A stretch of 64,000 nt of DNA from Torymus aiolomorphi. Its lineage: Eukaryota > Arthropoda > Insecta > Hymenoptera > Torymidae. Under the pieces are notes generated by a model. The model was given only the letters and a program-made list of their open reading frames with translations, ran no database searches and had not been told where the DNA came from. The DNA lies in NCBI GenBank assembly GCA_036365515.1, contig CM070874.1:172697297-172761296 (forward strand). The letters are read 5' to 3'. This document shows, piece after piece, positions 31,617 to 42,158 of the stretch; within the stretch, counting starts at the first letter, position 1; each line of letters opens with the position of its first letter. Made by a program: the position numbers and the translations under genes.

Positions 31617-34292
31617 ATGTTAAATATAGCCATATGGAATGCTAACGGCTTAAGTCACAGGTTACTCGAAATAAAGAACTTTTTACAGATCCATAATATA
31701 GACGTGATGTTAATTTCAGAAACGCATTTTACTATTAAAAATTATTTTAAACTTCCATACCACGAAGTGTATGATACAAAACATCCTGATGGAAAAGCAC
31801 ACGGTGGTACAGCCATAATAATAAAAAAATGCCTAAATCATTTTGAAAATGAAAAATATAGTGAGAAATTTCTACAAGCTACTACAATAACAATTACGGA
31901 AAGAAAAGGACCCATAACACTTTCAGCAGTATATTGCCCACCGAAATACAGCATCAGTAGTGAAACATTTCAAAAATTTTTTGAGAATCTGGGAAATAGA
32001 TTCATAGCCGGAGGTGACTATAATGCGAAACATCCATGGTGGGGCTCAAGGTTATCAACTCCAAATCCAAAAGGTAGAAATCTGTATGAGGTAATACGAA
32101 ACAAAAATTATAATGTAGCATCAACTGGTGAACCAACATACTGGCCTTCAGACGTAAACAAAACCCCAGATCTTATTGATTTTGCCGTTACATACGGAAT
32201 AAATCCAAGGTATATTACTGCGAAATCCTGCTTGGATCTATCATCTGATCACTCACCAATATTACTTCAAGTAAATGCTGAAATGGTCATTTCACCAAAA
32301 AATACTAAATTGTATAACAAAAAAACAAACTGGAATGTATTTAAAACATACATCAATGATCATCTTAAGTGCAACGTTCCACTAAAAAATAATGATCAGC
32401 TGGAAGATGCTATTGAAAACTTTAACAAACTTATACATGTGGCCGTAGACGTAGCAACTCCATCAAACAGTTCGCAAACCAAAAAACACCAGTTAGATAT
32501 TCCACCTTTTATAGCAAAAAAAATCAAAGAAAAAAGACACTTGCGTCGAATATGGCAGAAAAGTAGAAGAAAGGAAGATAAAAAGAAAGTGAACTGTGCA
32601 AATAATGAACTGAAAAAGCTATTGGCAATGGACAAAAATATCAGCATACAAAAATATCTGGAAGGTTTGTCCTCATCAGAAGCCAGCGATTACTCGTTAT
32701 GGAAAGCCACCAAAAAAATTACAAGGCCACAAAATCCAATAATTCCCATCAGATTACCTGATGGTAAATGGGCCAGGACTGAAAAAGAAAAAGCGAGAAC
32801 TTTTGCCCTGCACTTCAGTAAAGTCTTCGATGAGCCCGAACAACTGATAAATAATGAAGAAGAATTAAAACTGCTGCAGATCGAGAACACTCAGGAACAT
32901 GTAATAAAAAAAATTCAAGAATTCAAAGTAAAAGAAGTAATATCCATGATTAAAAATCTCAAAACTAAAAAGGCTCCAGGCTACGATAGTATTGACGGTC
33001 ACATACTTAAAAATATACCTCTAAAAGCAATCAGATTCATCACCATTCTAATAAATTCCAGCCTACGTTTAGAACACTTTCCAGACCAATGGAAAGTTGC
33101 CCAAATAATTTTGATACCCAAACCGGGTAAAGATCACAATCTGGTATCTTCTTACAGACCCATCAGCTTATTACCAATCATCTCAAAAATCTTTGAAAAA
33201 CTTTTAGCCAATCGTATTAACAAAATAATACTGGAGAAAAAACTTATTCCAAATCATCAATTTGGCTTTCGGAACAAACATGCCACCATCGAACAAGTAA
33301 ACAGAATTACAAATAAAATTAGAAATGCATTCGAGAGAAAGAAATATTGCTCAGCAGCATTCTTAGATGTATCACAAGCATTTGATAAAGTTTGGCATAA
33401 AGGACTATTGTTCAAACTGAAAAAACACTTACCAGCTGAATATTACAATTTATTAAAATCATACTTGAGTAATAGATCTTTTCAAATAAAAATAAACACC
33501 ACTGTTTCAGAACTTTATAATATCAAAGCTGGGGTCCCTCAAGGAAGTGTACTAGGACCTATTCTTTACTTAATTTATACATCCGATCTACCTACTTCAA
33601 CGAATTTAACCTTAGCAACGTATGCAGATGATACAGCTATAATGGCGTGTAACTCGAGCGCAAAGACTGCTTCTCAAAAACTTCAAAATTATCTAAATGT
33701 TGCACAAGATTGGTATAAAAAATGGAGGATAAAAATAAATGAAGAAAAATCAACACATGTTACCTTCACGCTTCGCAAAGAAACCTGCCCCTCAGTCTAC
33801 TTAAATGGAAAAGTAATACCACGTAACGATAGCGTTAAGTATCTTGGAATGCATCTGGATAGAAGATTAACGTGGAGAACACACATATGGACTAAGCGAA
33901 AACAGCTAAATTTGAAGTTTAAGAAAATGTACTGGTTGCTCGGAAAAAACTCGAAACTGACTGTTGACAATAAATTACTAATCTACAAAAGCATTTTGAA
34001 ACCAGTTTGGACGTACGGTATACAACTTTGGGGAACAACTTCAAATAGCAATGTGGAAATACTCGAACGATTTCAATCAAAAGTTTTAAGAAGTATAGTT
34101 AATGCTCCCTGGTTTGTTCCTAATGAATTAATTCAAAAGGACCTCCAAATCCCTACGGTTAAAGAAGAAATAAGCTCTTTTCATAACAGATATAAAGATA
34201 GATTAACAAATCATCCAAATATTCTAGCTACAAACATACTACAAGAAACACTCAAAACTACTAGATTAAAGAAGTATAAAACTATCAAATAA
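31617..34292 (+). CDS. Jockey-type ORF2: APE endonuclease and reverse transcriptase
   Basis: 891 residues, uninterrupted. The endonuclease (about 1-225) shows IWNANGL, ISETHF, GGDYNAKHPWWG and SSDHSPI. The reverse transcriptase (about 430-720) shows KKAPGYDSIDG, SYRPISLLPIISKIFEKL, FGFRNKHAT, FLDVSQAFDKVWH, AGVPQGSVLGPILYLIY and the catalytic TYADDTA. There is no RNase H domain, as is usual in Jockey elements. It would nick target DNA and prime reverse transcription from the nick. Nothing visible prevents activity. Confidence 0.96.
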   Translation: MLNIAIWNANGLSHRLLEIKNFLQIHNIDVMLISETHFTIKNYFKLPYHEVYDTKHPDGKAHGGTAIIIKKCLNHFENEKYSEKFLQATTITITERKGPITLSAVYCPPKYSISSETFQKFFENLGNRFIAGGDYNAKHPWWGSRLSTPNPKGRNLYEVIRNKNYNVASTGEPTYWPSDVNKTPDLIDFAVTYGINPRYITAKSCLDLSSDHSPILLQVNAEMVISPKNTKLYNKKTNWNVFKTYINDHLKCNVPLKNNDQLEDAIENFNKLIHVAVDVATPSNSSQTKKHQLDIPPFIAKKIKEKRHLRRIWQKSRRKEDKKKVNCANNELKKLLAMDKNISIQKYLEGLSSSEASDYSLWKATKKITRPQNPIIPIRLPDGKWARTEKEKARTFALHFSKVFDEPEQLINNEEELKLLQIENTQEHVIKKIQEFKVKEVISMIKNLKTKKAPGYDSIDGHILKNIPLKAIRFITILINSSLRLEHFPDQWKVAQIILIPKPGKDHNLVSSYRPISLLPIISKIFEKLLANRINKIILEKKLIPNHQFGFRNKHATIEQVNRITNKIRNAFERKKYCSAAFLDVSQAFDKVWHKGLLFKLKKHLPAEYYNLLKSYLSNRSFQIKINTTVSELYNIKAGVPQGSVLGPILYLIYTSDLPTSTNLTLATYADDTAIMACNSSAKTASQKLQNYLNVAQDWYKKWRIKINEEKSTHVTFTLRKETCPSVYLNGKVIPRNDSVKYLGMHLDRRLTWRTHIWTKRKQLNLKFKKMYWLLGKNSKLTVDNKLLIYKSILKPVWTYGIQLWGTTSNSNVEILERFQSKVLRSIVNAPWFVPNELIQKDLQIPTVKEEISSFHNRYKDRLTNHPNILATNILQETLKTTRLKKYKTIK

Positions 34293-34453
34293 AAAACGTA
34301 AAACCTGGTTTTTTTCCTATGTGAAACAACTGTATAATGAGTATTTACTGCTGAGTGAATATTCGCATCATGATTCTTTTAAAAAAATGTATAACCTGCA
34401 CTTATTGTTTATGTTAACAGATTGTGTATAAATAAATTTATAATAAAAAAAAA

Positions 34454-34466
34454 ATCTCGGGCGTTG
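34454..34466 (+). repeat. 13-bp target duplication of the Jockey-type element (right)
   Basis: ATCTCGGGCGTTG directly after the A tail. Confidence 0.93.
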
Positions 34467-34511
34467 CCGTCAGTATTTTTTTTATTAAAAGTGCGCGTAA
34501 AAAGTGTTAAA

Positions 34512-35282
34512 ATGAATCAAGAGAATATTCCGCACACGCTGCTATTCAGCACATGCTACGCTCTCAATAAATCGCACTCAAAGTTTGTCTATCTCGGCTT
34601 ACAATACTTCGGCAAACAGTTTCGCCCTGTTATTCAATTTGGCGGCGGCGTTTCACCTCACAAATACGTCACTATGGACAAACCTAGCTGGGAAAAATTC
34701 ACGGAACATTTTGTCACCATTCAAGAATATCTGATCAACGAGAATCGAACACCTAGAAAAATCATCCTACCCGCCCACGACATTTCATTGATGCTCTGCT
34801 ACAGCTCAAAAGCCGTATCCGTCAACCATAGTCGGGAAATTACACCACCTGACTTCTCGAGCTGCTACGAACACGAGGCCCAGGACTGGGATACCGCCGA
34901 TGGACGCAGTCCCTGCCTCACGCACGGCATAATACACGACAACGATACCGTCAGCACCACCAGCACCAGCACCACCAGCACCACCCCCACCGCCGCCACC
35001 ACCACCGCTGCAGCCACCGACGACGACGAACCACCCAAAAAGAAGAGAAAGATCGACATTTTACCGAGTGTTGTGATGCAGTTAAAGACATTTGCGCACT
35101 TGAAAAAATTACGCGAGTGTATAAATTTTAGATTCAAACAACTAGAAAATATCGTGATATTTGTTACAGTGTCAGATTTTAGGTCCAGCGCGATGCCTGG
35201 CCACAGCCTTATCGTTTTTGCCATTATAAAAGCCCGCATCAATAGGGTGTGTAAGAGAATACACCAAAAGCGCACCGCCTAA
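34512..35282 (+). CDS. 256-residue P3 protein with nuclear signal, left arm (intact)
   Basis: ATG at 34512. Residues 1-110 are a compact domain (FVYLGLQYFGKQFRPVIQF, then YVTMDKPSWEKFTEHF and YLINENRTPRKIIL) whose order of a strand-rich FRP segment and a W..F helix loosely recalls PC4-type ssDNA-binding coactivators; this is only a suggestion. Next comes a Thr/Ser-rich linker from an ACC repeat and a classical basic nuclear signal, PPKKKRKID, at about residue 170. The last 40 residues overlap the duplicated TATA cassette. The mirror copy is frameshifted. Confidence 0.65.
   Translation: MNQENIPHTLLFSTCYALNKSHSKFVYLGLQYFGKQFRPVIQFGGGVSPHKYVTMDKPSWEKFTEHFVTIQEYLINENRTPRKIILPAHDISLMLCYSSKAVSVNHSREITPPDFSSCYEHEAQDWDTADGRSPCLTHGIIHDNDTVSTTSTSTTSTTPTAATTTAAATDDDEPPKKKRKIDILPSVVMQLKTFAHLKKLRECINFRFKQLENIVIFVTVSDFRSSAMPGHSLIVFAIIKARINRVCKRIHQKRTA
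35169..35247 (+). promoter_or_regulatory. duplicated TATA cassette at the end of the 256-residue gene
   Basis: Same 78 bp as 27133-27210, here read in frame as the C-terminal codons of the gene at 34512. TATAAAAG is at about 35225-35232. Either coding sequence was copied upstream of the capsid fragment, or a promoter was copied into a gene end. Confidence 0.55.
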
Positions 35283-35389
35283 ATGAATCTGCTCACGTTA
35301 TATCAGTTTCGTCTTATAATTTAAACACGTGCGCAGGATGTTTTTTCACGATAGTACGTTAGGGTTCGTCATCATCTTTATTTCGTATT

Positions 35390-35830
35390 CGTTACTGTTT
35401 AAGATCACGTCATTTCAACGTACTTTTTTATCGCGAATACAAAACGGGAAGTGAGGTTACGTTACATTCAAGGATTTCTTTCATCATAATCTTTCTCCGA
35501 AACCATTATTTTTATCTCGTATTCGCGTTACTCTCTAAGCTCACGTCATTCCAACGTACTTTTTTATCGCGAATACGAAACGGAAAGTGACGTTATGTTA
35601 CATTCATCGATTTCTTTCTCGGAAACCGTTATTTTTTATCTCGTATTCGTTACTCTCTAAGCGCACGTCATCCCAACGTACTTTTTTATCGCGAATACGA
35701 AACGGAAAGTGGGGTTATGTTACATCCATCGATTTCTTTCTCGGAAACCGTTATTTTTATCGCGTATTCGTTACTCTCTAAGCTCACGTCATTCCAACGT
35801 ACTTTTTTATCGCGAATACGAAAGGGTAGT
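35390..35830. repeat. tandem repeat of about 120 bp, left arm
   Basis: Four diverged units, each with TTTTTTATCGCGAATACGAAACGG-type words (in part) and ATTCGTTACTCTCTAAGC. Mirrored at 39560-40010. Part of the B-unit frame reads through it. Confidence 0.85.
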
Positions 35831-35886
35831 AAGGTTATTGTTTTTAAATATTCAAACATAATCGATTTTGACGCTTTATTGTGAGG

Positions 35887-36219
35887 ATAGTGTACAAGAG
35901 AGAAACACGATCTATTCTCAAAGAGAAAGATATCTTTGTTTTGAAAATATTTATCGATAAGCGAGATTTTAACGTTGCCTTTGATAAATCGATGCATATC
36001 GTAGTTCAAGAGGTATTTTATTACGCTTGAGTATTCGGTAACAGCGGAAATGAGGTCATCAATTTTAGTCACGTACGTGTAGATAAGTTTTGTTCAATAG
36101 AGAGAAACGCGATCAGTGCGTAAATATCGATAACTATTCCAAGAAAAGCCAAGGCTAGACTTGCAAGCAACGCGTTTCATCGTGTTTTTAGTCATGCGTG
36201 TGTGTGTGTGTGTGTGTGT
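35887..36219 (-). repeat. B unit with GT microsatellite, left inner copy
   Basis: Opposite orientation to 29467-29825, so the segment 29467-36219 is itself an inverted-repeat module inside the left arm. The minus frame (36072-35686) is open for 128 codons but has no ATG at its start. Confidence 0.8.
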
Positions 36220-36496
36220 GTGTGAACAACTACTTTTATTCCCTTCCGCGGAGCTGCTCCGCGCCAATCAGCGGCCGCGAGCGCTTCTAGTCGCACGACG
36301 TAGAGCGCGCCGGCAATCCTCAACTTTACGGCGCTTAAGACGAAAAAGTCGTCTAATACCCTGTACTAGTATCAGCGACCGCTCTCGAGTGCCGTGGAGA
36401 GGGGGGGCACGCGCGAAGGCGAAAAAGTCAGTTCGCGCTCGGCTCCCGCGCGAGCAGAAGCTCTCATACACGCGAGACGTATATGTGCTGCGGTGA

Positions 36497-36516
36497 GGGG
36501 GGGGGGGGGGGGGGGG
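36497..36516. repeat. poly-G run
   Basis: About 20 consecutive G. Frames across it are artefacts. Confidence 0.95.
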
Positions 36517-36613
36517 AGCAAGCGCGCATACGAGCGAAAATTCATTTCGCGCTCGGCCCCCGTGTGAGCAGGAGCTCCCATACGCGACGCTGTAGTAGCG
36601 CTACGATAGTCGT

Positions 36614-36944
36614 GTGACCAGTGACAGCTCTCTCTCTCGCCGGCTGCAGAGGACAAGGAGAAGGAGGAGGCGCAGCAACGACGACGACGACGAGGTGCAA
36701 CCGGCGACCGCGAGGCGCAGCAACGACAACGAGGTGCGGAGTCGTGCCGAGAGCAAGAGCTCTCTCTCTCGACGGCTGGAGAGGACGACGAGGAGGAGGA
36801 GGCGCAGCAACGACGACGACGACGAAGTGCAACCGACGACCGCGAGGCGCAGCAACGACGACGAGGTACGGAGACGTGCCGAGATCAAGAGCTCTCTCTC
36901 TCGATGGCTGCAGAGGATGATGAAGAGGAGGAGGCGCAGCAACG
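36614..36944 (+). CDS. putative exon A: tandem-repeat Arg/Asp-rich frame
   Basis: Two and a half units of about 140 bp encode RRRRRSNDDDDEVQP followed by a Ser-rich stretch. The segment ends at a good donor, AACG then GTGAGT (36945). All three frames are open because of the repeat, so the frame is uncertain, but the RSND frame fits both downstream exons in phase. No ATG is evident at its start, so an upstream exon may exist. Confidence 0.4.
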
Positions 36945-36984
36945 GTGAGTAGTTTCATCTCTCTCTTTTGCACATCTTTTTCGC

Positions 36985-37023
<39 letters not shown>

Positions 37024-37194
37024 CACATATTTTTCGCGGGTGAACGTTTCTTCGACGTCGGGGCTACGTTCTCTCTCTCTTTGCACATCTTTTTCGCGTG
37101 TGGCCGTTTCTTCAACGTCGGGTGACGCGTCCCTCTCTTTCTCTTTCTCCGCACATCTTTTTCGCGGGTGAACGTTTCTTCGACGTCGGGGCTA

Positions 37195-37273
<79 letters not shown>

Positions 37274-37690
37274 CACATCTTTTTTCGCGTGTGAACGTTT
37301 CTTCGACGTCGGAGCTACGTTCTCGCGCGGGTAAACGTTTCTTCGACGTCGGGGTTACGTTCTCGCGCTTGTGAACGTGTCTTCGACGTCGAGGTTAAAG
37401 TTTCGCTCACGCGCTTCCTCGTCGATGACGATGTCGCGGTTAGTTTCTCGCGCGTGTGCTTCCTCATTTCTTTCCCTCTCTCACGTGTAGACGTTATTTC
37501 ATGCTTTTGTGTGTTTTTCAGTTTCGCGCGTGTGAACGTTTCCTCGACGTCGAGGTTAAAGTTTCGCTCGCGCGCTTCCTCGTCGATGACGATGTCGCGG
37601 TTAGTTTCTCGCGCGCGTGTGCTTCCTCATTTCTTTCCCTCTCTCACGTGTAGACGTTATTTCATGCTTTTGTGTGTTTTTCAGATGTAA
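36945..37690. repeat. CT-rich tandem repeats, probably intronic
   Basis: Units of about 100 bp with GAACGTTTCTTCGACGTCGG words, a (CT)n tract of about 75 bp at 37197-37271, and a 155-bp duplication (37390-37530 and 37545-37685). Confidence 0.75.
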
Positions 37691-37779
37691 GAAGGCCAGC
37701 CTTTCATTAACCTAGGGACGCCCGGCCAAGCTATCTTTCTTTAGTTAAGTATTACTTTATTTATATATTTGTAATAAAC

Positions 37780-38403
37780 TGCTCTTTTCAGAGCAATTGG
37801 AACAAACGTTTATATTATATTTTTATATTTATATACATATGTTTGTAATAAACTGCTCTTTTCAGAGTAATTAGAACAAACGTTCATATTATATTTATAT
37901 TGATATATTTATATTTATATTTTATATATATATATATTTGTAATAAACTGCTCTTTTCAGAGCAATTGGAATAAACGTTCATTTTATATTTTTATATTTA
38001 TATATATTTGTAATAAACTGCTCTTTTCAGAGCAATTGGAACAAACGTTTATATTATATTTTTATATTTATATACATATGTTTGTAATAAACTGCTCTTT
38101 TCAGAGTAATTAGAACAAACGTTCATATTATATTTATATTGATATATTTATATTTATATTTTATATATACATATTTGTAATAAACTGCTCTTTTCAGAGC
38201 AATTGGAACAAACGTTCATATTATATTTTTATATTTATATATATTTGTAATAAACTGCTCTTTTCAGAGCAATTGGAACATACGTCCATATATTTTTATA
38301 TTTATATACATATATTTGTAATAAACTGCTCTTTTCAGAGCAATTGGAACAAACGTTCATATTATATTTGTATATTTGAATTAAAACTGCTCTTTTCAGA
38401 GCA
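37780..38403 (+). repeat. nine tandem histone-like stem-loops
   Basis: TGCTCTTTTCAGAGCA (twice with GTA at the end) at 37780, 37854, 37949, 38019, 38093, 38186, 38256, 38327 and 38388. Each has a 6-bp stem TGCTCT/AGAGCA (one G-T pair in the variants) and loop TTTC, most are directly preceded by AATAAAC and followed by AATTGGAACAAACG. Spacing is 61-95 bp with AT-rich sequence between. The stem-loop fits the metazoan histone 3' consensus except the first base pair. CTCTTTTCAG also looks like a 3' splice site. Confidence 0.85.
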
Positions 38404-38482
38404 TTTAAACTACTTGTAGGGCACAGCTTCTTTCTCTCTCTCTCTCCATCTCGCTCTGTACTGATAAATTTTTAATTTTCAG

Positions 38483-38564
38483 ACAACGTGGAAGCCGTCG
38501 CCGCTGGACTACTGCGATGATGACGCACTGCGTGATGAGAATGCCAGGCACTGGACTTTGAAAG
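38483..38564 (+). CDS. putative exon B
   Basis: Bounded by TTAATTTTCAG and the donor GTTAGT at 38565. Its start (ACAACGTGGAAGCCGTCGCCG) resembles that of exon C. In the phase left by exon A it reads NVEAVAAG and then meets a TGA; in another frame it is open (WKPSPLDYCDDDALRDE) and joins exon C in frame. Confidence 0.4.
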
Positions 38565-38748
38565 GTTAGTATTCTTTCGTGCGTTTTTTTATATATAATA
38601 ATATGGGTTGGGATTTTTGCGTGTCCACGTCAGAGTGACGTGTGCGCACGCATAAATCATAATAAATATTAATTTTTTTATGTTTTCAGTTGGCAGTTCG
38701 ACGCGCGCACGTAGATTAAAATAAATATTAATTTTTGAAATTTTTCAG

Positions 38749-38833
38749 AGAACAACGAGGAAGCCCTCGCCGACGGAGAGCACTTCGACCTCGTCATGTG
38801 CCCAGCAGCTCGTCGCATGCGTGTCCAATTTGG
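38749..38833 (+). CDS. putative exon C
   Basis: Bounded by TTTTTCAG and the donor GTAAGTAT at 38834. From either exon A (skipping B) or exon B in its open frame it reads ENNEEALADGEHFDLVMCP. The similarity of B and C starts suggests exon duplication. Confidence 0.4.
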
Positions 38834-39142
38834 GTAAGTATGAAAATTTTAGCATGCAAGCTGACAAGCAGCAGGCCGCCCACCGTCGACCGCTAGCTGC
38901 CCGCCGCTGGCTGCTCCCGCTGCCCGTTGGCCGCAAGCTGCCGCGCCGCTCGCCGATGGCCGTTCGCTGCCATCGGTACCTTCCCCAACCCTACAGCGAC
39001 GGCTGGCCTAGAACCGGGCAAGACCTGACATGATTTAGAATCGGTAGGCCGGTTCTGGCTCAACTCGTTGTCGTGCGACTAGAAGCGCTCGCGGCCGCTG
39101 ATTGGCGCGGAGCAGCTCCGCGGAAGGGAATAAAAGTAGTTG

Positions 39143-39179
<37 letters not shown>

Positions 39180-39492
39180 GCATGACTAAAAACACGATGA
39201 AACGCGTTGCTTGCAAGTCTAGCCTTGGCTTTTCTTGGAATAGTTATCGATATTTACGCACTGATCGCGTTTCTCTCTATTGAACAAAACTTATCTACAC
39301 GTACGTGACTAAAATTGATGACCTCATTTCCGCGGTTACCGAATACTCAAGCGTAATAAAATACCTCTTGAACTACGATATGCATCGATTTATCAAAGGC
39401 AACGTTAAAATCTCGCTTATCGATAAATATTTTCAAAACAAAGATATCTTTCTCTTTGAGAATAGATCGTGTTTCTCTCTTGTACACTATCC
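39143..39492 (+). repeat. B unit with CA microsatellite, right inner copy
   Basis: Mirror of 35887-36219. The open frame 39305-39691 (128 codons) starts at a GTG, not an ATG. Confidence 0.8.
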
Positions 39493-39559
39493 TCACAATA
39501 AAGCGTCAAAATCGATTATGTTTGAATATTTAAAAACAATAACCTTACTACCCTTTCGT

Positions 39560-40010
39560 ATTCGCGATAAAAAAGTACGTTGGAATGACGTGAGCTTAGA
39601 GAGTAACGAATACGCGATAAAAATAACGGTTTCCGAGAAAGAAATCGATGGATGTAACATAACCCCACTTTCCGTTTCGTATTCGCGATAAAAAAGTACG
39701 TTGGGATGACGTGCGCTTAGAGAGTAACGAATACGAGATAAAAAATAACGGTTTCCGAGAAAGAAATCGATGAATGTAACATAACGTCACTTTCCGTTTC
39801 GTATTCGCGATAAAAAAGTACGTTGGAATGACGTGAGCTTAGAGAGTAACGCGAATACGAGATAAAAATAATGGTTTCGGAGAAAGATTATGATGAAAGA
39901 AATCCTTGAATGTAACGTAACCTCACTTCCCGTTTTGTATTCGCGATAAAAAAGTACGTTGAAATGACGTGAGCTTAAACAGTAACGAATACGAAATAAA
40001 GATGATGACG
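39560..40010. repeat. tandem repeat of about 120 bp, right arm
   Basis: Mirror of 35390-35830. Confidence 0.85.
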
Positions 40011-40093
40011 AACCCTAACGTACTATCGTGAAAAACATCCTGCGCACGTGTTTAAATTATAAGACGAAACTGATATAACGTGAGCAGATTCAT

Positions 40094-40863
40094 TTAGGCG
40101 GTGCGCTTTTGGTGTATTCTCTTACACACCCTATTGATGCGGGCTTTTATAATAGCAAAAACGATAAGGCTGTGGCCAGGCATCGCGCTGGACCTAAAAT
40201 CTGACACTGTAACAAATATCACGATATTTTCTAGTTGTTTGAATCTAAAATTTATACACTCGCGTAATTTTTTCAAGTGCGCAAATGTCTTTAACTGCAT
40301 CACAACACTCGGTAAAATGTCGATCTTTCTCTTCTTTTTGGGTGGTTCGTCGTCGTCGTGGCTGCAGCGGTGGTGGTGGCGGTGGTGGGGGTGGTGCTGG
40401 TGGTGCTGGTGCTGGTGGTGCTGACGGTATCGTCGTCGTGTATTATGCCGTGCGTGAGGCAGGGACTGCGTCCATCGGCGGTATCCCAGTCCTGGGCCTC
40501 GTGTTCGTAGCAGCTCGAGAAGTCAGGTGGTGTAATTTCCCGACTATGGTTGACGGATACGGCTTTTGAGCTGTAGTAGAGCATCAATGAAATGTCGTGG
40601 GCGGGTAGGATGATTTTTCTAGGTGTTCGATTCTCGTTGATCAGATATTCTTGAATGGTGACAAAATGTTCCGTGAATTTTTCCCAGCTAGGTTTGTCCA
40701 TAGTGACGTATTTGTGAGGTGAAACGCCGCCGTCAAATTGAATAACAGGGCGAAACTGTTTGCCGAAGTATTGTAAGCCGAGATAGACAAACTTTGAGTG
40801 CGATTTATTGAGAGCGTAGCACGTGCTGAATAGCAGCGTGTGCGGAATATTCTCTTGATTCAT
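40094..40863 (-). pseudogene. 256-residue P3 protein, right-arm copy (frameshifted)
   Basis: Same N-terminus as 34512-35282 from the ATG at 40863. A length change in the ACC repeat at about 40345-40400 shifts the frame before the basic nuclear signal, giving a premature end after about 187 residues. Confidence 0.7.
40132..40209 (-). promoter_or_regulatory. duplicated TATA cassette, right inner copy
   Basis: Mirror of 35169-35247. The TATA word has one change (CTATTATAAAAG). Confidence 0.5.
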
Positions 40864-41329
40864 TTTAACACTTTTTACGCGCACTTTTAATAAAAAATAC
40901 TGACGGCAACGCCCGAGATGATGTGTTTTTTAGATAGTGTACAGTGCGGTTCGTGCTTTCTTTTTAAGAAAATACTGCTCGGCGGTAGAGATGTCGTGCT
41001 TTCGGCTGCTGCGCTTCTACTATATTATCCCGCTCGCGATGCCCTATGGTTCTCTATACGCGTACGAGCGCGTACCTCCCTCCTTTGCGCAGTGGGTGGC
41101 GGTGGTGGTGGTGGTAAGCATTTATCCAATGACAGATCGCGACGTATACATGCTGTTGGAGCGTGGTGGTGGGGGAAGACCTTGTGCGAAAAATTATTCT
41201 CAAAGAGAAAGATATCTTTGTTTTGAAAATATTTATCGATAAGCGCGATTTTAACGGTGCCTTTGATAAATCGATACATATCGTAGTTCAAGAGGTATTT
41301 TATTACGCGTGAGTTCATCGGTAACACCG

Positions 41330-41769
<440 letters not shown>

Positions 41770-42158
41770 CAAAAATGAAACCCGACTATTACTTTTTTTT
41801 TCGAGGAAACGAAGGGGATCGGATAATTTACTGGAAGAGTGTGGGTTCGATAAATGAAAGAAGTCGTTTTGGTAAAAAAAAAGTTTAATCGATCGATCAG
41901 ATTATTAAGAAAAAAACTTACATAGTAAAAATACACAAAAATTTACAAACTATGATTACATAAATTTTAAAGCAGGGCGTACAACCGGGACTGATTACTT
42001 ACAAACTAAAATTGAATGTGTTTTGCTCCAGGGATATTAAACTAAAATGTTAAAAGTACAAAGCGCATAGAAAAGCCTACAAACTATTCATACACACAAA
42101 GAAGAAAAATCATTAAAATTAACACCATACAATAGAACAAAGAACGGCGACATCATCA

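Larger units (their letters stand above)
30266..34453 (+). mobile_element. Jockey-type non-LTR retrotransposon, near full length
   Basis: 4.19 kb with 5' leader, a Gag-like ORF1, an intact ORF2 starting two bases after ORF1 ends, a short 3' region with AATAAA-type signals, an A tail and a 13-bp target duplication. It is absent from the mirrored P3 arm, so it is younger than the palindrome. Only one single-base frameshift is visible. Confidence 0.95.
25785..36299 (+). repeat. P3 terminal inverted repeat, left arm
   Basis: Near-identical to the reverse complement of 39069-45450 apart from the Jockey insertion, the length of a CA microsatellite and scattered single-base changes. Such close identity implies recent formation or gene conversion. 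Confidence 0.92.
36300..39068. other. central spacer of P3
   Basis: Unique sequence between the two arms. It contains a G-run, a repeated Arg/Asp-rich frame with a splice donor, CT tracts, a nine-copy stem-loop array and two exon-like segments with splice signals. It may hold the only single-copy gene of P3. Confidence 0.7.

Noticed and set aside
34865..35275. 136-codon minus-strand frame opposite the 256-residue gene
   Set aside because: Val/Ala-rich stretch comes from the ACC repeat; the plus frame has the ATG context, nuclear signal and mirrored copy.
35686..36072. 128-codon B-unit frame as a firm gene (also 39305-39691)
   Set aside because: It starts at GTG with no upstream ATG and runs into a tandem repeat; kept as a repeat with possible coding content only.
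36268..36973. Several overlapping frames rich in Arg, Leu or Ser on both strands
   Set aside because: Products of the poly-G run and the GC-rich tandem repeat; only the plus frame ending at the GTGAGT donor is kept as a tentative exon.
37780..38403. CRISPR array
   Set aside because: Regular repeats with variable AT-rich spacers, but the genome is eukaryotic, spacers are related to each other and there are no cas genes.
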